A stretch of 64,000 nucleotides of DNA from positions 248,001 through 312,000 of the forward strand of contig NZ_BMMX01000002.1 of assembly GCF_014646155.1 (NCBI RefSeq), in the 5' to 3' direction. This stretch comes from Mangrovihabitans endophyticus (GTDB taxonomy: Bacteria; Actinomycetota; Actinomycetes; Mycobacteriales; Micromonosporaceae). This document shows, in pieces, positions 17,988 to 42,922 of this stretch. The position numbers and the translations under genes are program-made. Under the pieces are notes generated by a model. It was not told the origin of the DNA. It worked only from the letters and a program-made list of their open reading frames with translations, and searched no databases. The stretch's first letter is position 1; the number at the start of each line of letters is the position of its first letter.

Positions 17988-18398
17988 AGGCTGAGGATAC
18001 TCTCGACAGTCAAGTGCACACTTCTCGCGAGTGACCCACGTCGGCGCGCCGCAAAGATGAGAACGGCCACTGTGGCCCGCAAAAGAGATGAAGGCCACAG
18101 TGGTCGTTCATGACTTCCGATAGGGACGATCGACGCGACGCGGGCCCAGCGCGAAGGCGGCGTTGCGGCCCGCCACACATCAGGGACAGTCACGCATCGG
18201 CGACAGCACAGCCGGGCCGCGCGGGATTGTAGCCACAGCGTCGAATGCATTCAATATCGGAGCCCTGGCGGGAACACAACCTGGCGCCCCGGTACACACC
18301 CGGTGTCCCCGGCGGGGAATCCATTGCCTCGCGGTCACGCTGCGATGCAATCTCTGACCGCATGCTTCGGGCGACTCATGACGAAGGTTTGTGACTGC
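17988..18398. other. Non-coding leader region of the large PKS operon
   Basis: About 410 bp without a convincing gene. It contains the strong hairpin at 18061-18109, discussed separately, and no IR-element copy. This is the last sequence before the ATG of the first PKS of the 18399-40098 operon, so its promoter should lie here or a little further left. Confidence 0.5.
18061..18109. promoter_or_regulatory. 17-bp-stem hairpin built from two palindromes
   Basis: The arms GAACGGCCACTGTGGCC (18061-18077) and GGCCACAGTGGTCGTTC (18093-18109) pair over 17 positions (16 Watson-Crick, one G-U) around a 15-nt loop. The left arm also contains GGCCACTGTGGCC, itself a perfect 13-bp palindrome, and the right arm a near copy of it. 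There is no T-run, so a twin operator site for a dimeric regulator is as likely as a terminator. It lies 290 bp before the PKS start. Confidence 0.6.
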
Positions 18399-23507
<5,109 letters not shown>

Positions 23508-23529
23508 CCCGCCGGAAGGTAAACGCATC

Positions 23530-26500
23530 TTGCCTGAAGAACAGAAGCTCCGCGACTACCTGAACCGGGCCGTGGCCGACCTGCGCCGCGCCCGCGACCG
23601 GATACGCGAGCTTGAGCAGGCCGGCCGTGAGCCGATCGCGATCGTGGGCATGGCCTGCCGCTATCCCGGCGGCGCGAGCACGCCCGAGCAACTCTGGCGC
23701 ATCGCAGCCGACGGCGTCGACGCCGTGTCGGACTTCCCCGCCGACCGCGGCTGGGACGTGACCGGCCTGTACGACCCCGACCCGAGCCGAACCGGCCGGA
23801 CCTATGCGCGGGAAGGGGGGTTCCTGCACGACGCCGCCGAGTTCGATGCGGAGTTCTTCGGCATCTCGCCCCGCGAGGCGTTGGCCACGGATCCGCAGCA
23901 TCGGGTGGCGCTGGAGACCGCCTGGGAGGCCCTGGAACGGGCGGGAATCGACCCGGCCGCATTGCGCGGCAGCCGGTCCGGCGTGTTCGTCGGCGCCACC
24001 TATCAGGACTACGCCAGCCGGCTGCACGAGGCGCCCCCGGAGCTCGAAGGCTACCTGGGCACCGTCAACACCTTCGCCGTCCTGTCGGGCCGGTTGTCGT
24101 ACACCCTCGGCCTCGAGGGGCCGGCGGTCAGCGTCGACACCGCCTGCTCCTCGTCGCTGACGGCGACACACCTGGCCGCACAGTCGCTGCGCCGCGGCGA
24201 ATGCTCCCTGGCCCTGGCCGGTGGTGTCACGCTGATGTTCACCCCCTCGGCCTTCCTGGAGTTCAGCCGGCAGCGCGGCCTCGCACCGGACGGCAGGTGC
24301 AAATCGTTCGCGGCGGCGGCGGACGGGGTGGGGCTGGGCGAGGGCGCCGGCATGCTGGTCCTGGAACGGCTGTCCGACGCCCGCCGCAACGGCCATCCGA
24401 TCCACGCGGTGATCCGTGGCTCGGCCGTCAACCAGGACGGCGCGTCCAACGGGCTCACCGCGCCCAACGGCCTCGCCCAGCAGCAGGTCATCCGGCAGGC
24501 GCTGGCGGACGCCGGACTCGGCACCACGGACGTCGACGCCGTCGAGGCGCACGGCACCGGCACGACGCTGGGCGACCCCATCGAGGCCACCGCCCTGCTG
24601 GCCACGTACGGGCACGAGCGCAGCACACCGCTGCTGCTCGGGTCGATCAAGTCCAACATCGGGCACACCCAGGCCGCTGCGGGGGTCGCCGGTGTCATCA
24701 AGATGGCGCTGGCGATGCGGCACGGGTCACTGCCGCGGAGCCTGCACATCGACGCGCCCTCGGAGCAGGTCGACTGGAGCTCCGGCGGCATCGAGCTGCT
24801 GACCGGCGACAGACCCTGGCCCGACACCGGCCGGCCTCGCCGTGCCGCCGTCTCCGCGTTCGGCATCTCCGGCACCAACGCCCACCTCATCCTCGAACAG
24901 CCGCCCACCGACCTGACGCAACCGCCCGCCGTCGTCGGCCAGGCGCCGACTGCCCCGGTTGCCTGGGTGCTGTCGGCGCGGTCCGAGGCGGCGCTGCGGG
25001 CCCAGGCCGTCCGGCTGCAGACCGTCGACGCGGACCCGGCGGACATCGCGTACACGCTGGCCGCCAGGACGAGATTCGAGCACCGCGCGGTGATCGTCGG
25101 CAACGACTCGACGGACCTCGCGCAGGGCCTGTCCATCCTCGCGACCGGGAACGGCAAAGGCCCCGTCATCCACGGCACGGCCGCCGGCAGCACCGGGCGC
25201 GTCGTCTTCGTCTACCCCGGCCAGGGCACCCAGTGGACAGGCATGGGCCGCGATCTCCTGCAATCCAGTGCGGTCTTCCGCGACGAGATCACTGCCTGCG
25301 ACAACGTTCTCAGGGCGCTGACGGGCTGGTCGGTGCTGGACGTGATCGCCGGTGCCGACGGGGCGCCGCCGATGGACAGGGTCGACGTGGTGCAACCCGT
25401 GCTGTTCGCCGTGATGGCGGCGCTGACGACCCTGTGGGACCAGTTTGGGGTGCGGCCGGACGCCGTCGTCGGGCACTCGCAAGGCGAGATCGCCGCCGCA
25501 TACGTCGCCGGTGCGCTGTCGCTGGACGACGCCGCCCGGATCGTGGCGTTGCGCAGCCGGGCGCTGCTGGCGTTGTGCGGGCGCGGCACGATGCAGACCG
25601 TTCTCGCTCCCGAGGAGCAGATCCGTGAGCTGTCGGACCGCTGGGAGGACGGGTTGTGGATCGCCGCGGTGAACGGCCCGGCGACCGTGAGCGTGACCGG
25701 TGATACCGAGTCGCTGGCCGCTCTCAACAAGGCACTGTCGCGCGCCAAGCTGATGCGCTGGCAGCTTCCGGGCGTGGACTTCGCGGGCCACTCCGGTCAG
25801 GTGGAGGGCCTGCGGGCGGAGCTGACCGAGGTGCTGGCCTCCCTCACCCCGATGACCCCGAAGGTGCCGATCTACTCCACCACCGAGCGGCAGTGGATCG
25901 ACGGACCGGTCATGGACACCGGCTACTGGATCCGCAACCTGCGCCAGCCGGTGTGGTTCCGGGCTGCGGTCGAGCACCTGACCGAAGCGGGTTTCGGTAC
26001 GTTCGTCGAGGTCAGTCCGCATCCGGTCTTGACCGTCGCGGTCCAGCAGACGGCCGAGGCCCTCGACCGGGAGGTGATCGCCACCGGTTCGCTGCACCGC
26101 GACACCGACGGACCGGGCCGGATGCTCACCAGCGCGGCCGAACTGCACGTACGCGGGGTGAACGTGACCTGGCCGACCGCGGGCGCCCTCGCTGAGCTGC
26201 CCACCTACCCCTTCCAGCACCGGCGGTTCTTCCTTGAGGAGACACCGCCGACGGGAGGCGGACTGGACGAGCGGCTCTGGGCAGCGGTCGAACGCGGCGA
26301 CCTGGCCGAGGTGCTCGGCGTGGACGGGGACACGCCCCTGAACGCCGTCCTGCCGAAGCTGTCGTCGTGGCACGCGGGTTCCGCCGTACAGCAGTGGCGC
26401 TACCGGGTCGAGTGGCAGGCGCGCAGCGACACCCCGCCGGCGAACCCCGGCACGGTGCTGCTGGTGTCCGGCCCGGAAACGGACGTCGGCGACGTCCGGC

Positions 26501-28217
26501 GCGGGCTCGTGTCCCACGGCGTACGGGTGGTCGACCGCGAGATCAGCGACCGTTCCGATCGCAGATCCGTGGCGGCGGCTCTGTCCGGCGTGGAGGCGGA
26601 CATCGTCGTCTCGGCGCTCGCCTTTCTCGACGACGGGCTGGCCGCGACTCTCACGCTGGCCCAGGCGTTGGGTGATCTGGCCATCGGCAGTCCACTGTGG
26701 TGCTTGACCCGTGGGGCCGAGACCAGGCCGGGGCAGGCGCAGATCTGGGGCCTCGGCCGGGTCGTCGGCCTGGAGCACCCGGACCGGTGGGGCGGCCTCG
26801 TCGACCTTCCCGCCACCGTCGACGACACCGCGGCCGCACGGCTCGTGGCGGCCCTGTGCGGCACCGAGGATCAGGTGGCGGTCCGGCCCGGTGGCACCTT
26901 CGTCCGGCGGCTGCGCCGGGCCCCGCTGCCCACCGACCGTGCCCCCGGCGAATGGCGCCCCCGGGGCACGGTGCTGGTCACCGGCGGCACCGGGGCGGCC
27001 GGGGCGAACGTCGCCCGATGGCTGGTCCGCAGCGGGGCGGAACACGTCGTCCTGGCCAGCAGGCGGGGGCCGCACGCCCCCGGCGCGGCCGAGCTGCGGG
27101 CCGAGCTCGGAGCGGGCCTGCACATCGCCGCCTGCGACGTCTCCGAGCGCGACGAGCTCACGGCGCTGCTGGCCGGGTTGCCGGGCGAGCTCACCGCCGT
27201 GGTCCACGCCGCCGGGATCGGCGAGTACGCGCCGATCGCCGAGACGACCCCCGAGGCCGTCGCCGCGACCCTGGCGTCCAAGGCTGCCGGCGCGACCCAC
27301 CTGGACGAGCTGCTCAGTGACGTGCCGCTCGACGCCTTCGTACTGTTCTCGTCGATGTCCAGTGTGTGGGGCGCCGGCGGCCAGGGTGCCTACGCTGCCG
27401 CCAACGCCCACCTCGACGCGCTGGCCGCAAACCGCCGCGCCCGGGGCCTGGCAGCGACCTCGGTGGCCTGGGGTTCCTGGGGCGGCCGGGGCATGGCAGC
27501 CGCCCCGGGTCAGCGCGAACAGCTCGACGCCATCGGCCTGCCCCCGATGCCCCCGGAGCTCAACGTCCTGGCCATGCGGCAGGCTGCGGCCCAGGGCGAT
27601 GCCTGCGTCGCGATTGCGGACGTACGCTGGGACAGGTTCGCCCCGACCTTCACCGCCCGGCGGCCGAGCCCGCTGCTCTCCGGGATCCCGGAGGCCGTGC
27701 AGGCGATCGACGGCTCGCCCGAGGAGACGACCGACTCGGATCTGCGGCGGCGCCTGGCGCCGATGCCCGCCGACGACCGGCGCCGCACGGTCCTGGCCCT
27801 GGTCCGGGCGGAGGCCGCCGCCGTGCTCGGTCACGACACCCCCGACAACGTCCGGGCGGATCAGGCGTTCAAGGACATCGGTTTCGACTCGCTGACGGCG
27901 GTCGAGCTGCGCAACCGGTTGACCGCGGCGACCGGGCTACGGCTGCCGGTCACGGTCGCGTTCGACCACGCCGCCCCGGCCCGGTTGGCCGAGTACCTGC
28001 TGTCCGAGCTGATCGGAGAGGACGACGCGGACCTTCTCCAGCAACTGGACCATCTGCGGGACACGGTGACCGCCGCCGAACCCGGCGGGGCCACCCGGAT
28101 CGAGGTGGCAGCCCGGCTACGGGCTCTGCTGCGCACCCTCGACGACGTGTCTCCCGACGACGACCTCACCGCCGACGAGGACGTGTTCGACGTACTCAGC
28201 AAGGAGTTTGGCATCTC

Positions 28218-28221
<4 letters not shown>
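23530..28221 (+). CDS. Type I PKS module KS-AT-KR-ACP
   Basis: 1563 residues. A short coiled-coil-like N-terminal docking segment (residues 1-33, [12 protein letters not shown]) precedes the KS (about 34-460, TACSSSL). AT (from about 559): [14 protein letters not shown], and VDFAGHSGQ at the specificity site. That is neither HAFH (malonyl) nor YASH (methylmalonyl), and resembles the xAGH pattern of larger extender units. KR (Rossmann TGGTGAAG near 1147) has the catalytic Ser, Tyr and Asn in [16 protein letters not shown], no LDD and a Trp in VWG, so it is an active A-type ketoreductase (A1 by Gln in GGQ). The ACP serine is near 1454 and a C-terminal docking helix follows. The start is TTG 23530 with GGAAGG upstream, 22 bp after the previous gene. 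Confidence 0.93.
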
Positions 28222-37561
<9,340 letters not shown>

Positions 37562-37565
<4 letters not shown>

Positions 37566-39247
37566 CCGTGGACGTGGACCGGCTGGCCGCCGCGCTGCGG
37601 GCGGCGATGCGGGAGAACGAGCGGCTGAAGCGGGAGGCCACGGGTACCGACGAGCCGGTGGCCATCGTCGGCATGGCCTGCCGGTTCCCCGGCGGCGTCA
37701 GCAGCCCTGACGAGCTCTGGGACTTCGTCGCGCAGGGGCGGGACGCCATCGGGGTCTTCCCGGCCGACCGGGGCTGGTCGACAGCGGGGTTGCCCTGCAC
37801 CGGCGGCGGTTTCCTGCATGATGCCGCCGACTTCGACCCCGGGTTCTTCGGCCTGTCCGAGGCGGAGGCGCTGGCCTCGGATCCGCAGCAGCGGCTGCTG
37901 CTGGAAACGTCGTGGGAGGCCTTCGAACGGGCCGGCATCGACCCGACCTCGTTGCGCGGCAGCCGGACCGGCGTGTACGCCGGGGTGATCTTTCACGACT
38001 ACAGCTACCGTCTGCCCCGGCCCGCGCCGGTCGCCGGGCACACGTACTTCGGCAGCGCCGGAAGCATCGCAGTCGGCCGCCTGGCCTACACCTACGGTCT
38101 TGAGGGCCCGGCGATGGCCCTGGACACGGCTTGTTCCTCCTCGCTCGTGGCCCTGCACCTGGCCGTGCAGGCGTTGCGCCGCAACGAATGCTCGCTGGCC
38201 CTGGCCGGCGGCGCGACCGTCATGGCGACCACGGAGATGTTCGAGGAGAGCGCCCGCAACGGCGACGGCCTGTCCGCCGACGCTCGCTGCAGGTCGTTCG
38301 ACGCCGCGGCCGACGGGATGGGCCTGGCCGAGGGCGTCGGCCAGCTAGTTTTGGAGCGACTGGCCGACGCCCGCCGCAACCGGCATCCGGTGCTGGCCGT
38401 CGTCCGCGGCAGCGCGCTGGCCCAGAGCGGCGCCGGGAACGGCTTCACCGCGCCCAACGGCCCGTCCCAGGAGCGACTGATCCGGGCGGCCCTGGCCGAT
38501 GCCGGTCTGAACGCGGCCGAGGTGGACGTCGTGGAGGGGCACGGTACCGCCACCCCGGTCGGCGACCAGATCGAGGTCAACGCGCTGCTGACGACGTACG
38601 GGCAGGATCGCGCCAATCCGGTGCTCCTCGGCTCGATGAAATCGAACTTCGGCCACACCCAGGCGGCGGCCGGCGTCGGCGGCGTGATCAAGATGGTTCA
38701 GGCCATGCGGCACGGGCTGCTTCCCCGATCCCTGCACATCGACGCGCCGATCCCGCAGGCCGACTGGTCGCAGGGCGCGGTGCGGTTGCTCGTCGACGCC
38801 GAACGGTGGCCGGTCACCGGACGGCCGCGCCACGCCGCGGTGTCCGCGTTCGGCGTCAACGGCACGCTGGCCCACGTCGTGCTGGAACAGCCCGAGCCGG
38901 ACGAGACGCCGGTCCCGGCCGCCCCGGCAACCATCGTGTGGCCGCTGTCGGGTCACACCGCCGCGGCGTTACGTGAACAAGCGTCCCGGCTGCTGGACCA
39001 CTGCACGAAAAACGCTGACCTGGCGGCGCTCGACGTGGCGTACTCGCTGTCGCGGCGGGCCCGGCTGGCCCACCGCGCCACGGTGTCCGGCGCCGACACC
39101 GCCGAGCTGCTGCGCGGCCTGGCCGATGTGGCGGGCGGTCGCGTCACCCCGGAGTCCGATGCGGTCGTTCCCGATGGACGGCTCGTGGCTCTGCCGACAT
39201 ACGCCTTCCAGCGCCGACGGTTCTGGCTGGATGAGGAGGACCGATGA
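37562..39247 (+). CDS. Free-standing PKS ketosynthase with fused AT-flank remnants (no AT, no ACP)
   Basis: 561 residues; GTG 37562 overlaps the previous stop (GTGA). A docking helix (1-28, [14 protein letters not shown]) leads into a complete KS (about 30-460). The nucleophile Cys191 is in TACSSSL, and the His residues are in [12 protein letters not shown] (HGTAT for HGTGT) and KSNFGHTQ. After the KS come the KS-AT linker and the first part of the AT-proximal region ([15 protein letters not shown]). The sequence then jumps to the post-AT linker [18 protein letters not shown] and stops. The AT core was deleted in frame and no ACP follows. It sits last in the PKS operon, so it may condense, transfer or release the chain. 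Its stop overlaps the dehydrogenase start (ATGA). Confidence 0.92.
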
Positions 39248-40098
39248 CAGATCCGGTAGTGATCGTGGGCGCCGGGGTGATGGGGACCGGGATAGCCACG
39301 CTCGCCCTGGTCCACGGCACGCCCGTGACCCTGGTCGACACAGTCGAGGAGAAGCTGACCGCCGCCGGTCCGATCATCGCCACGGGCCTGCGGACGGCCG
39401 GGTTGATGGGCGCCGCACCGGCCGGTGTCGAGCCCGCCGGGCTGACCCTCGTCACCGGCCTCGCCGACGCGCTGGCGGCCCGCCCGGCGGCGGCCGTGAT
39501 CGAGGCGATCACCGAGGACGCGGGCCGCAAGGCCGACGTGCTCGCCCGGGTGTGCGCGGCCGTCAAGCCGGGCACACCGCTAGTGACGAACACGTCCTCG
39601 ATCCCGATCGACGAGCTGGCCCACGCCGTGGCCCGGCCCGAGGACCTGCTGGGCGTCCACTTCATGAACCCGTCCTACCTGATCAGCACGGTCGAGCTGG
39701 CTCGTGGCCGGCGCACCGGCGCAGCGGCCGAGAGCACGGCCGTCCGGGTGCTGGAGTCGTGGCGGCGTAGGGTGATCGTCGTGCGGGACGCCCCCGGCTT
39801 CGTGACCAGCCGGCTGCTCCACCCCATGATCAACAACGCCGCGCGGGTGGTCGAGGAGGGCACCGCGTCCGTGGCCGAAGTGGACGAGCTGATGCACGGA
39901 TGCCTCGGCCACCCGACCGGCCCGTTGCGCACGGCCGACCTGATCGGCATCGACAACCTCGTCGACTCACTGTGGGTGCTGCACGAACGCAGCGGCGACG
40001 AGAGCTGCCGGCCCTGCGACCTGTTGCTGTCCAAAGTCCGCGACGGCCACTTCGGCCGCAAGAGCGGTCGTGGCTTTTACGAGTACGGAAGCCGCTAG
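39244..40098 (+). CDS. 3-hydroxyacyl-CoA dehydrogenase family protein (FkbK-like)
   Basis: 284 residues, typical length. The N-terminal NAD-binding site is [18 protein letters not shown], followed by the family motifs [13 protein letters not shown] near 118, [25 protein letters not shown] and C-terminal [13 protein letters not shown]. Such enzymes oxidise 3-hydroxyacyl thioesters. FkbK of the methoxymalonyl-ACP pathway is a member and would oxidise glyceryl-ACP, which fits the FkbH- and FkbG-like genes at the left edge. An alternative is beta-carbon redox on the released polyketide. The start ATG overlaps the KS stop, so it is the last gene of the PKS operon. Confidence 0.88.
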   Translation: MTDPVVIVGAGVMGTGIATLALVHGTPVTLVDTVEEKLTAAGPIIATGLRTAGLMGAAPAGVEPAGLTLVTGLADALAARPAAAVIEAITEDAGRKADVLARVCAAVKPGTPLVTNTSSIPIDELAHAVARPEDLLGVHFMNPSYLISTVELARGRRTGAAAESTAVRVLESWRRRVIVVRDAPGFVTSRLLHPMINNAARVVEEGTASVAEVDELMHGCLGHPTGPLRTADLIGIDNLVDSLWVLHERSGDESCRPCDLLLSKVRDGHFGRKSGRGFYEYGSR

Positions 40099-40229
40099 TG
40101 TCGCGTGTCTGAGGTCTCGTGCCGGTGGGCTTTGGTGAGCTGGTCGGCGGGTTTGGTCCAGCGCAACGGTTCGCAGCGCTGGTTGCAGGCGTCGATGAAC
40201 GTGCGGATCGCGGCGATCAGAGCAGTGAC
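40095..40229 (-). pseudogene. IS630-family transposase, C-terminal remnant
   Basis: About 44 codons read IAAIRTFIDACNQRCEPLRW then [20 protein letters not shown] before a TAG. This matches the C-terminal tail of IS630-type DDE transposases, where FIDAWN and F.WTKTADEIL are characteristic. The rest of the transposase is missing or scrambled upstream. Its stop overlaps the end of the dehydrogenase gene by a few bases on the opposite strand. A 14-bp perfect palindrome, CGCGATATATCGCG, lies just beyond at 40268-40281. Confidence 0.7.
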
Positions 40230-40267
40230 GCTGCTCGACCGGCTCGGCCGCCCCCAGGGCCGCCGTG

Positions 40268-40281
40268 CGCGATATATCGCG
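40268..40281. repeat. 14-bp perfect palindrome
   Basis: CGCGATATATCGCG lies between the IS630 remnant and the third inverted-repeat element. It could be part of the old insertion sequence or an operator; no other copy was noticed. Confidence 0.6.
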
Positions 40282-40443
40282 GGGAAGAGCTGTCGATGAC
40301 CGCAAGGGCCGAATGGAATGTCTGATGGGGCCGTCCGCATTGATCACATTGACTCGTTCCTCGTCCCGATGATTCGATAACGCAGATCTTGCCGACGGCT
40401 CCAGGAGAAGTATTCATCTCCGCCACTCTCCATTCATCTTTTC

Positions 40444-40539
40444 GTGAACCTTTTTCAACGTGGCGAGGCCGGCAGATGCCGCCGCTGGTCGACGGGGCGC
40501 AACCGACGGGCTCGATGCCAGGTTGAATAAGGTTCAGTG
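40444..40539 (+). repeat. ~96-bp inverted-repeat element, copy 3, upstream of the terpene operon
   Basis: Forward copy with left arm GTGAACCTTTTTCAACGTGG and right arm CCAGGTTGAATAAGGTTCA. It differs from copy 2 at about ten positions. It ends about 25 bp before the P450 start, so it lies in the operon leader or promoter and could affect its expression. An open frame of the P450 extends back through it, but this is not a plausible protein start. Confidence 0.9.
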
Positions 40540-40564
40540 CCGTGTAACGCCTGCGAGGGGTCCT

Positions 40565-41932
40565 ATGTCAATGGCTACGCGGGAACTGCCGATGGTTGCC
40601 TCACGCAATTTTCTCGGTGGCGCCTTCTCCTTCAAACGCGACCAGCTCGGCTTCCTGGCTGGCGGTATCCGTGAGCACGGCGATCTGTTCCAGTTCCGAC
40701 CACTGGGTCTGCCGATGGTGATGGTCAACCACCCCGACCACATCCGGCACGTCCTGGTGGACCACGACGACCGCTACGACAAGGACGCGAGCCTGTTCCG
40801 GATCGTGCGTCCGGTGCTGCGGGACGGCCTGATCGCGATCACCGACAAGAAACGCTGGCGCCGTCAACGCACGATGATGGCACCGCACTTCACCCCGCGT
40901 ACGGTCCGGAACTTCGCCCCGAACATGACCGACGAGACGCTGCTGATGCTGCGGCGCTGGGAGGCCCGCCCGGAGCCGGAGGCCCCGCTCAACGTCACCG
41001 ACGAGATCGGCCAGTTGGCCCTCCGCATCGTCAACCGGTCGCTGTTCAGCGCCGACGTCAGCGCCGCCGCGATGGCCTTCGAACGGGCCTTCTCCGACGC
41101 CAACGACCTGCTGGGCGCGTTCTTTCGGCTGCCGTTCCCGCCGCTGACGTGGCCCACCGTCCGCCGCCGCAAGCTGCGCGCCGCGATCGGCGCCATGGAC
41201 GACTTCATCTCCGGTGTGCTCCAGCAGCGCCTCAACAGCACCGAGCAGGAGCCGGCCGACCTGCTGACGCTGCTGATGCACAGCGTCGACGACGACGGCC
41301 ACGAGATGGACCTGGAACAGTTGCACCACGACGTGCTGAACCTGTGCATCGGCGCGTTCGAGACCACCACCAACGCGTTGTCCTGGTCCCTGTACCTGCT
41401 GGCCCGGCATCCGGAGGCCGAGAAGACCTTCCACGCCGAAATTGACAGCATCCTCGCCGACCGGGTGCCCACCTTCGACGACCTGCCGGAACTGCCTTAC
41501 ACGCGCATGGTGATCGACGAGACGCTGCGGATATATTCGCCGGCGTACATGACGATGCGCCGGGCGATGGTCGACGACGAAATCGCCGGATACCGTATTC
41601 CAGCGAACAGCAACGTGCTCATCAACAGCTTTCTTCTGCACCGGCACGCGGACTTCTGGAGCGACCCGGACGCATTCATTCCCGAGCGTTTCCTGCCCGA
41701 GCGGGTGGCCGAGCGGCCCAAGCATGCCTACGTGCCGTTCGGCAGCGGACCCCGGGTCTGCATCGGCAAGCACTTCGCCCTCACCGAGCTGGTCATGGCG
41801 CTGGCCACCATCGGGCGCACGCACCGGCTCGTCCTGGGCGAGGGTGCGCCGGCGGTCGAGCCCGAGCCGCTGATCACGCTGCACCCGCGCGGAGGCGTGC
41901 GCCTGCAGGCCGTGCGTCGCTTCCAGGATTGA
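40565..41932 (+). CDS. Cytochrome P450
   Basis: 455 residues. The I-helix oxygen-binding region is CIGAFETTTNALSW, the ExxR motif is DETLR, and the heme loop is FGSGPRVCIGKHFALTE with the cysteine ligand. The N-terminus (RELPMVASRNFLGGAF) has no membrane anchor, so it is a soluble bacterial class I type that needs a ferredoxin partner; none is encoded nearby. ATG 40565 follows GAGGGG by 4 nt; ATG 40571 has the better 10-nt spacing and may be the true start. It leads a three-gene operon with a terpene synthase and a polyprenyl synthase, so hydroxylation or oxidation of the terpene product is the likely job. Confidence 0.93.
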   Translation: MSMATRELPMVASRNFLGGAFSFKRDQLGFLAGGIREHGDLFQFRPLGLPMVMVNHPDHIRHVLVDHDDRYDKDASLFRIVRPVLRDGLIAITDKKRWRRQRTMMAPHFTPRTVRNFAPNMTDETLLMLRRWEARPEPEAPLNVTDEIGQLALRIVNRSLFSADVSAAAMAFERAFSDANDLLGAFFRLPFPPLTWPTVRRRKLRAAIGAMDDFISGVLQQRLNSTEQEPADLLTLLMHSVDDDGHEMDLEQLHHDVLNLCIGAFETTTNALSWSLYLLARHPEAEKTFHAEIDSILADRVPTFDDLPELPYTRMVIDETLRIYSPAYMTMRRAMVDDEIAGYRIPANSNVLINSFLLHRHADFWSDPDAFIPERFLPERVAERPKHAYVPFGSGPRVCIGKHFALTELVMALATIGRTHRLVLGEGAPAVEPEPLITLHPRGGVRLQAVRRFQD

Positions 41933-41944
41933 GGGAGGCCCATC

Positions 41945-42922
41945 GTGAGAGACATCGAGTGCCCGTTCCCCTATCAGGTCAACCCGTTTCTCGAGCAGGC
42001 GCGAGAGCGCCTCGTGGCCTGGACCGCCCGGACCGGCCTGCTCGGCACCGCACGGGCCCGGGAGCGCTTCGACCGGGCCGACTTCGGCTGGTTCGCGGCC
42101 ATGGTCTACCCGACCGCCGACGAGGACGCCATCGATCTGATGGTCCAGTGGTTCGCCTGGCTGTTCCTCGTCGACGACCAGCTCGACGACGGCAGCTTCG
42201 GTCGCTCCCCGGAGCGGATGGCCGAGTCGGTCGGTCAGATGCGGGCCATCCTCAGTGGAGCCGAGCCCGGTGGTCCGCTGCCACCGGTCGCGGGTGCGCT
42301 GGCCGACCTGTGGACCCGCACCTGCCTGCACGCCTCGCCGGCCTGGCAGGCCCGTTACCTGGCCCACCTGGAGCAGTGCCTGATCACGGCGACCATGTGG
42401 GAGGCCGAGAACAGGGTGCAGGGGCGGGTTCCGGACGAGCAGACCTACATCGCCAAACGCCGGCACACCGGCGCCATCTACGTCTGCATGGACCTCATCG
42501 AGATCGCCAGCCGGGTCGAGATCCCGGAGGAGTGCTACGGCCGGCCCGATCTGGTGCGCGCCCTGGACGCCTCCAGCGACGTGGTCGTCTGGGTCAACGA
42601 CGTCTACTCGCTGGCCAAGGAGCGCTCCCTGGGCGAAGTGCACAACCTGGTGTACGTCATCGAACACCACCGCGGCATCAGCGAGCGCGAGGCGTTGGAG
42701 GTGATCCGGGCCATGACCGAGGAGCGTACGAATGACTTCCTCGACGCCGAGCGCCGGCTCCTGTGCGACCACCCGGACGACCATCAGTGGCTGGGACCTG
42801 TACTGGCCGGGATGCGGACCTGGATGCGCGGCAACCTCGACTGGTCGCGGCGCACCAAGCGATACACCGAGACGCCGGCCGGCGGCTACCTGGAACCGAC
42901 GCTGATGGACTCCGGTCGGTGA
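41945..42922 (+). CDS. Class I terpene synthase
   Basis: 325 residues, the usual single-domain bacterial size. The aspartate-rich motif is FLVDDQLDD (about 77-85) and the second metal-binding NSE motif is NDVYSLAKE (about 219-227). The pyrophosphate-sensing arginine and the C-terminal RY pair (RTKRYTETPAGG) are also visible. GTG 41945 with GAGGGAGG upstream is 12 bp after the P450. A prenyl diphosphate synthase follows directly. If that enzyme makes geranylgeranyl diphosphate the product would be a diterpene; a sesquiterpene is the alternative. The carbon skeleton cannot be read from sequence. Confidence 0.93.
   Translation: MRDIECPFPYQVNPFLEQARERLVAWTARTGLLGTARARERFDRADFGWFAAMVYPTADEDAIDLMVQWFAWLFLVDDQLDDGSFGRSPERMAESVGQMRAILSGAEPGGPLPPVAGALADLWTRTCLHASPAWQARYLAHLEQCLITATMWEAENRVQGRVPDEQTYIAKRRHTGAIYVCMDLIEIASRVEIPEECYGRPDLVRALDASSDVVVWVNDVYSLAKERSLGEVHNLVYVIEHHRGISEREALEVIRAMTEERTNDFLDAERRLLCDHPDDHQWLGPVLAGMRTWMRGNLDWSRRTKRYTETPAGGYLEPTLMDSGR

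Noticed and set aside
40460..40564. N-terminal extension of the P450 frame
   Set aside because: It translates the inverted-repeat element; the P450 fold and a ribosome site place the start at 40565 or 40571.
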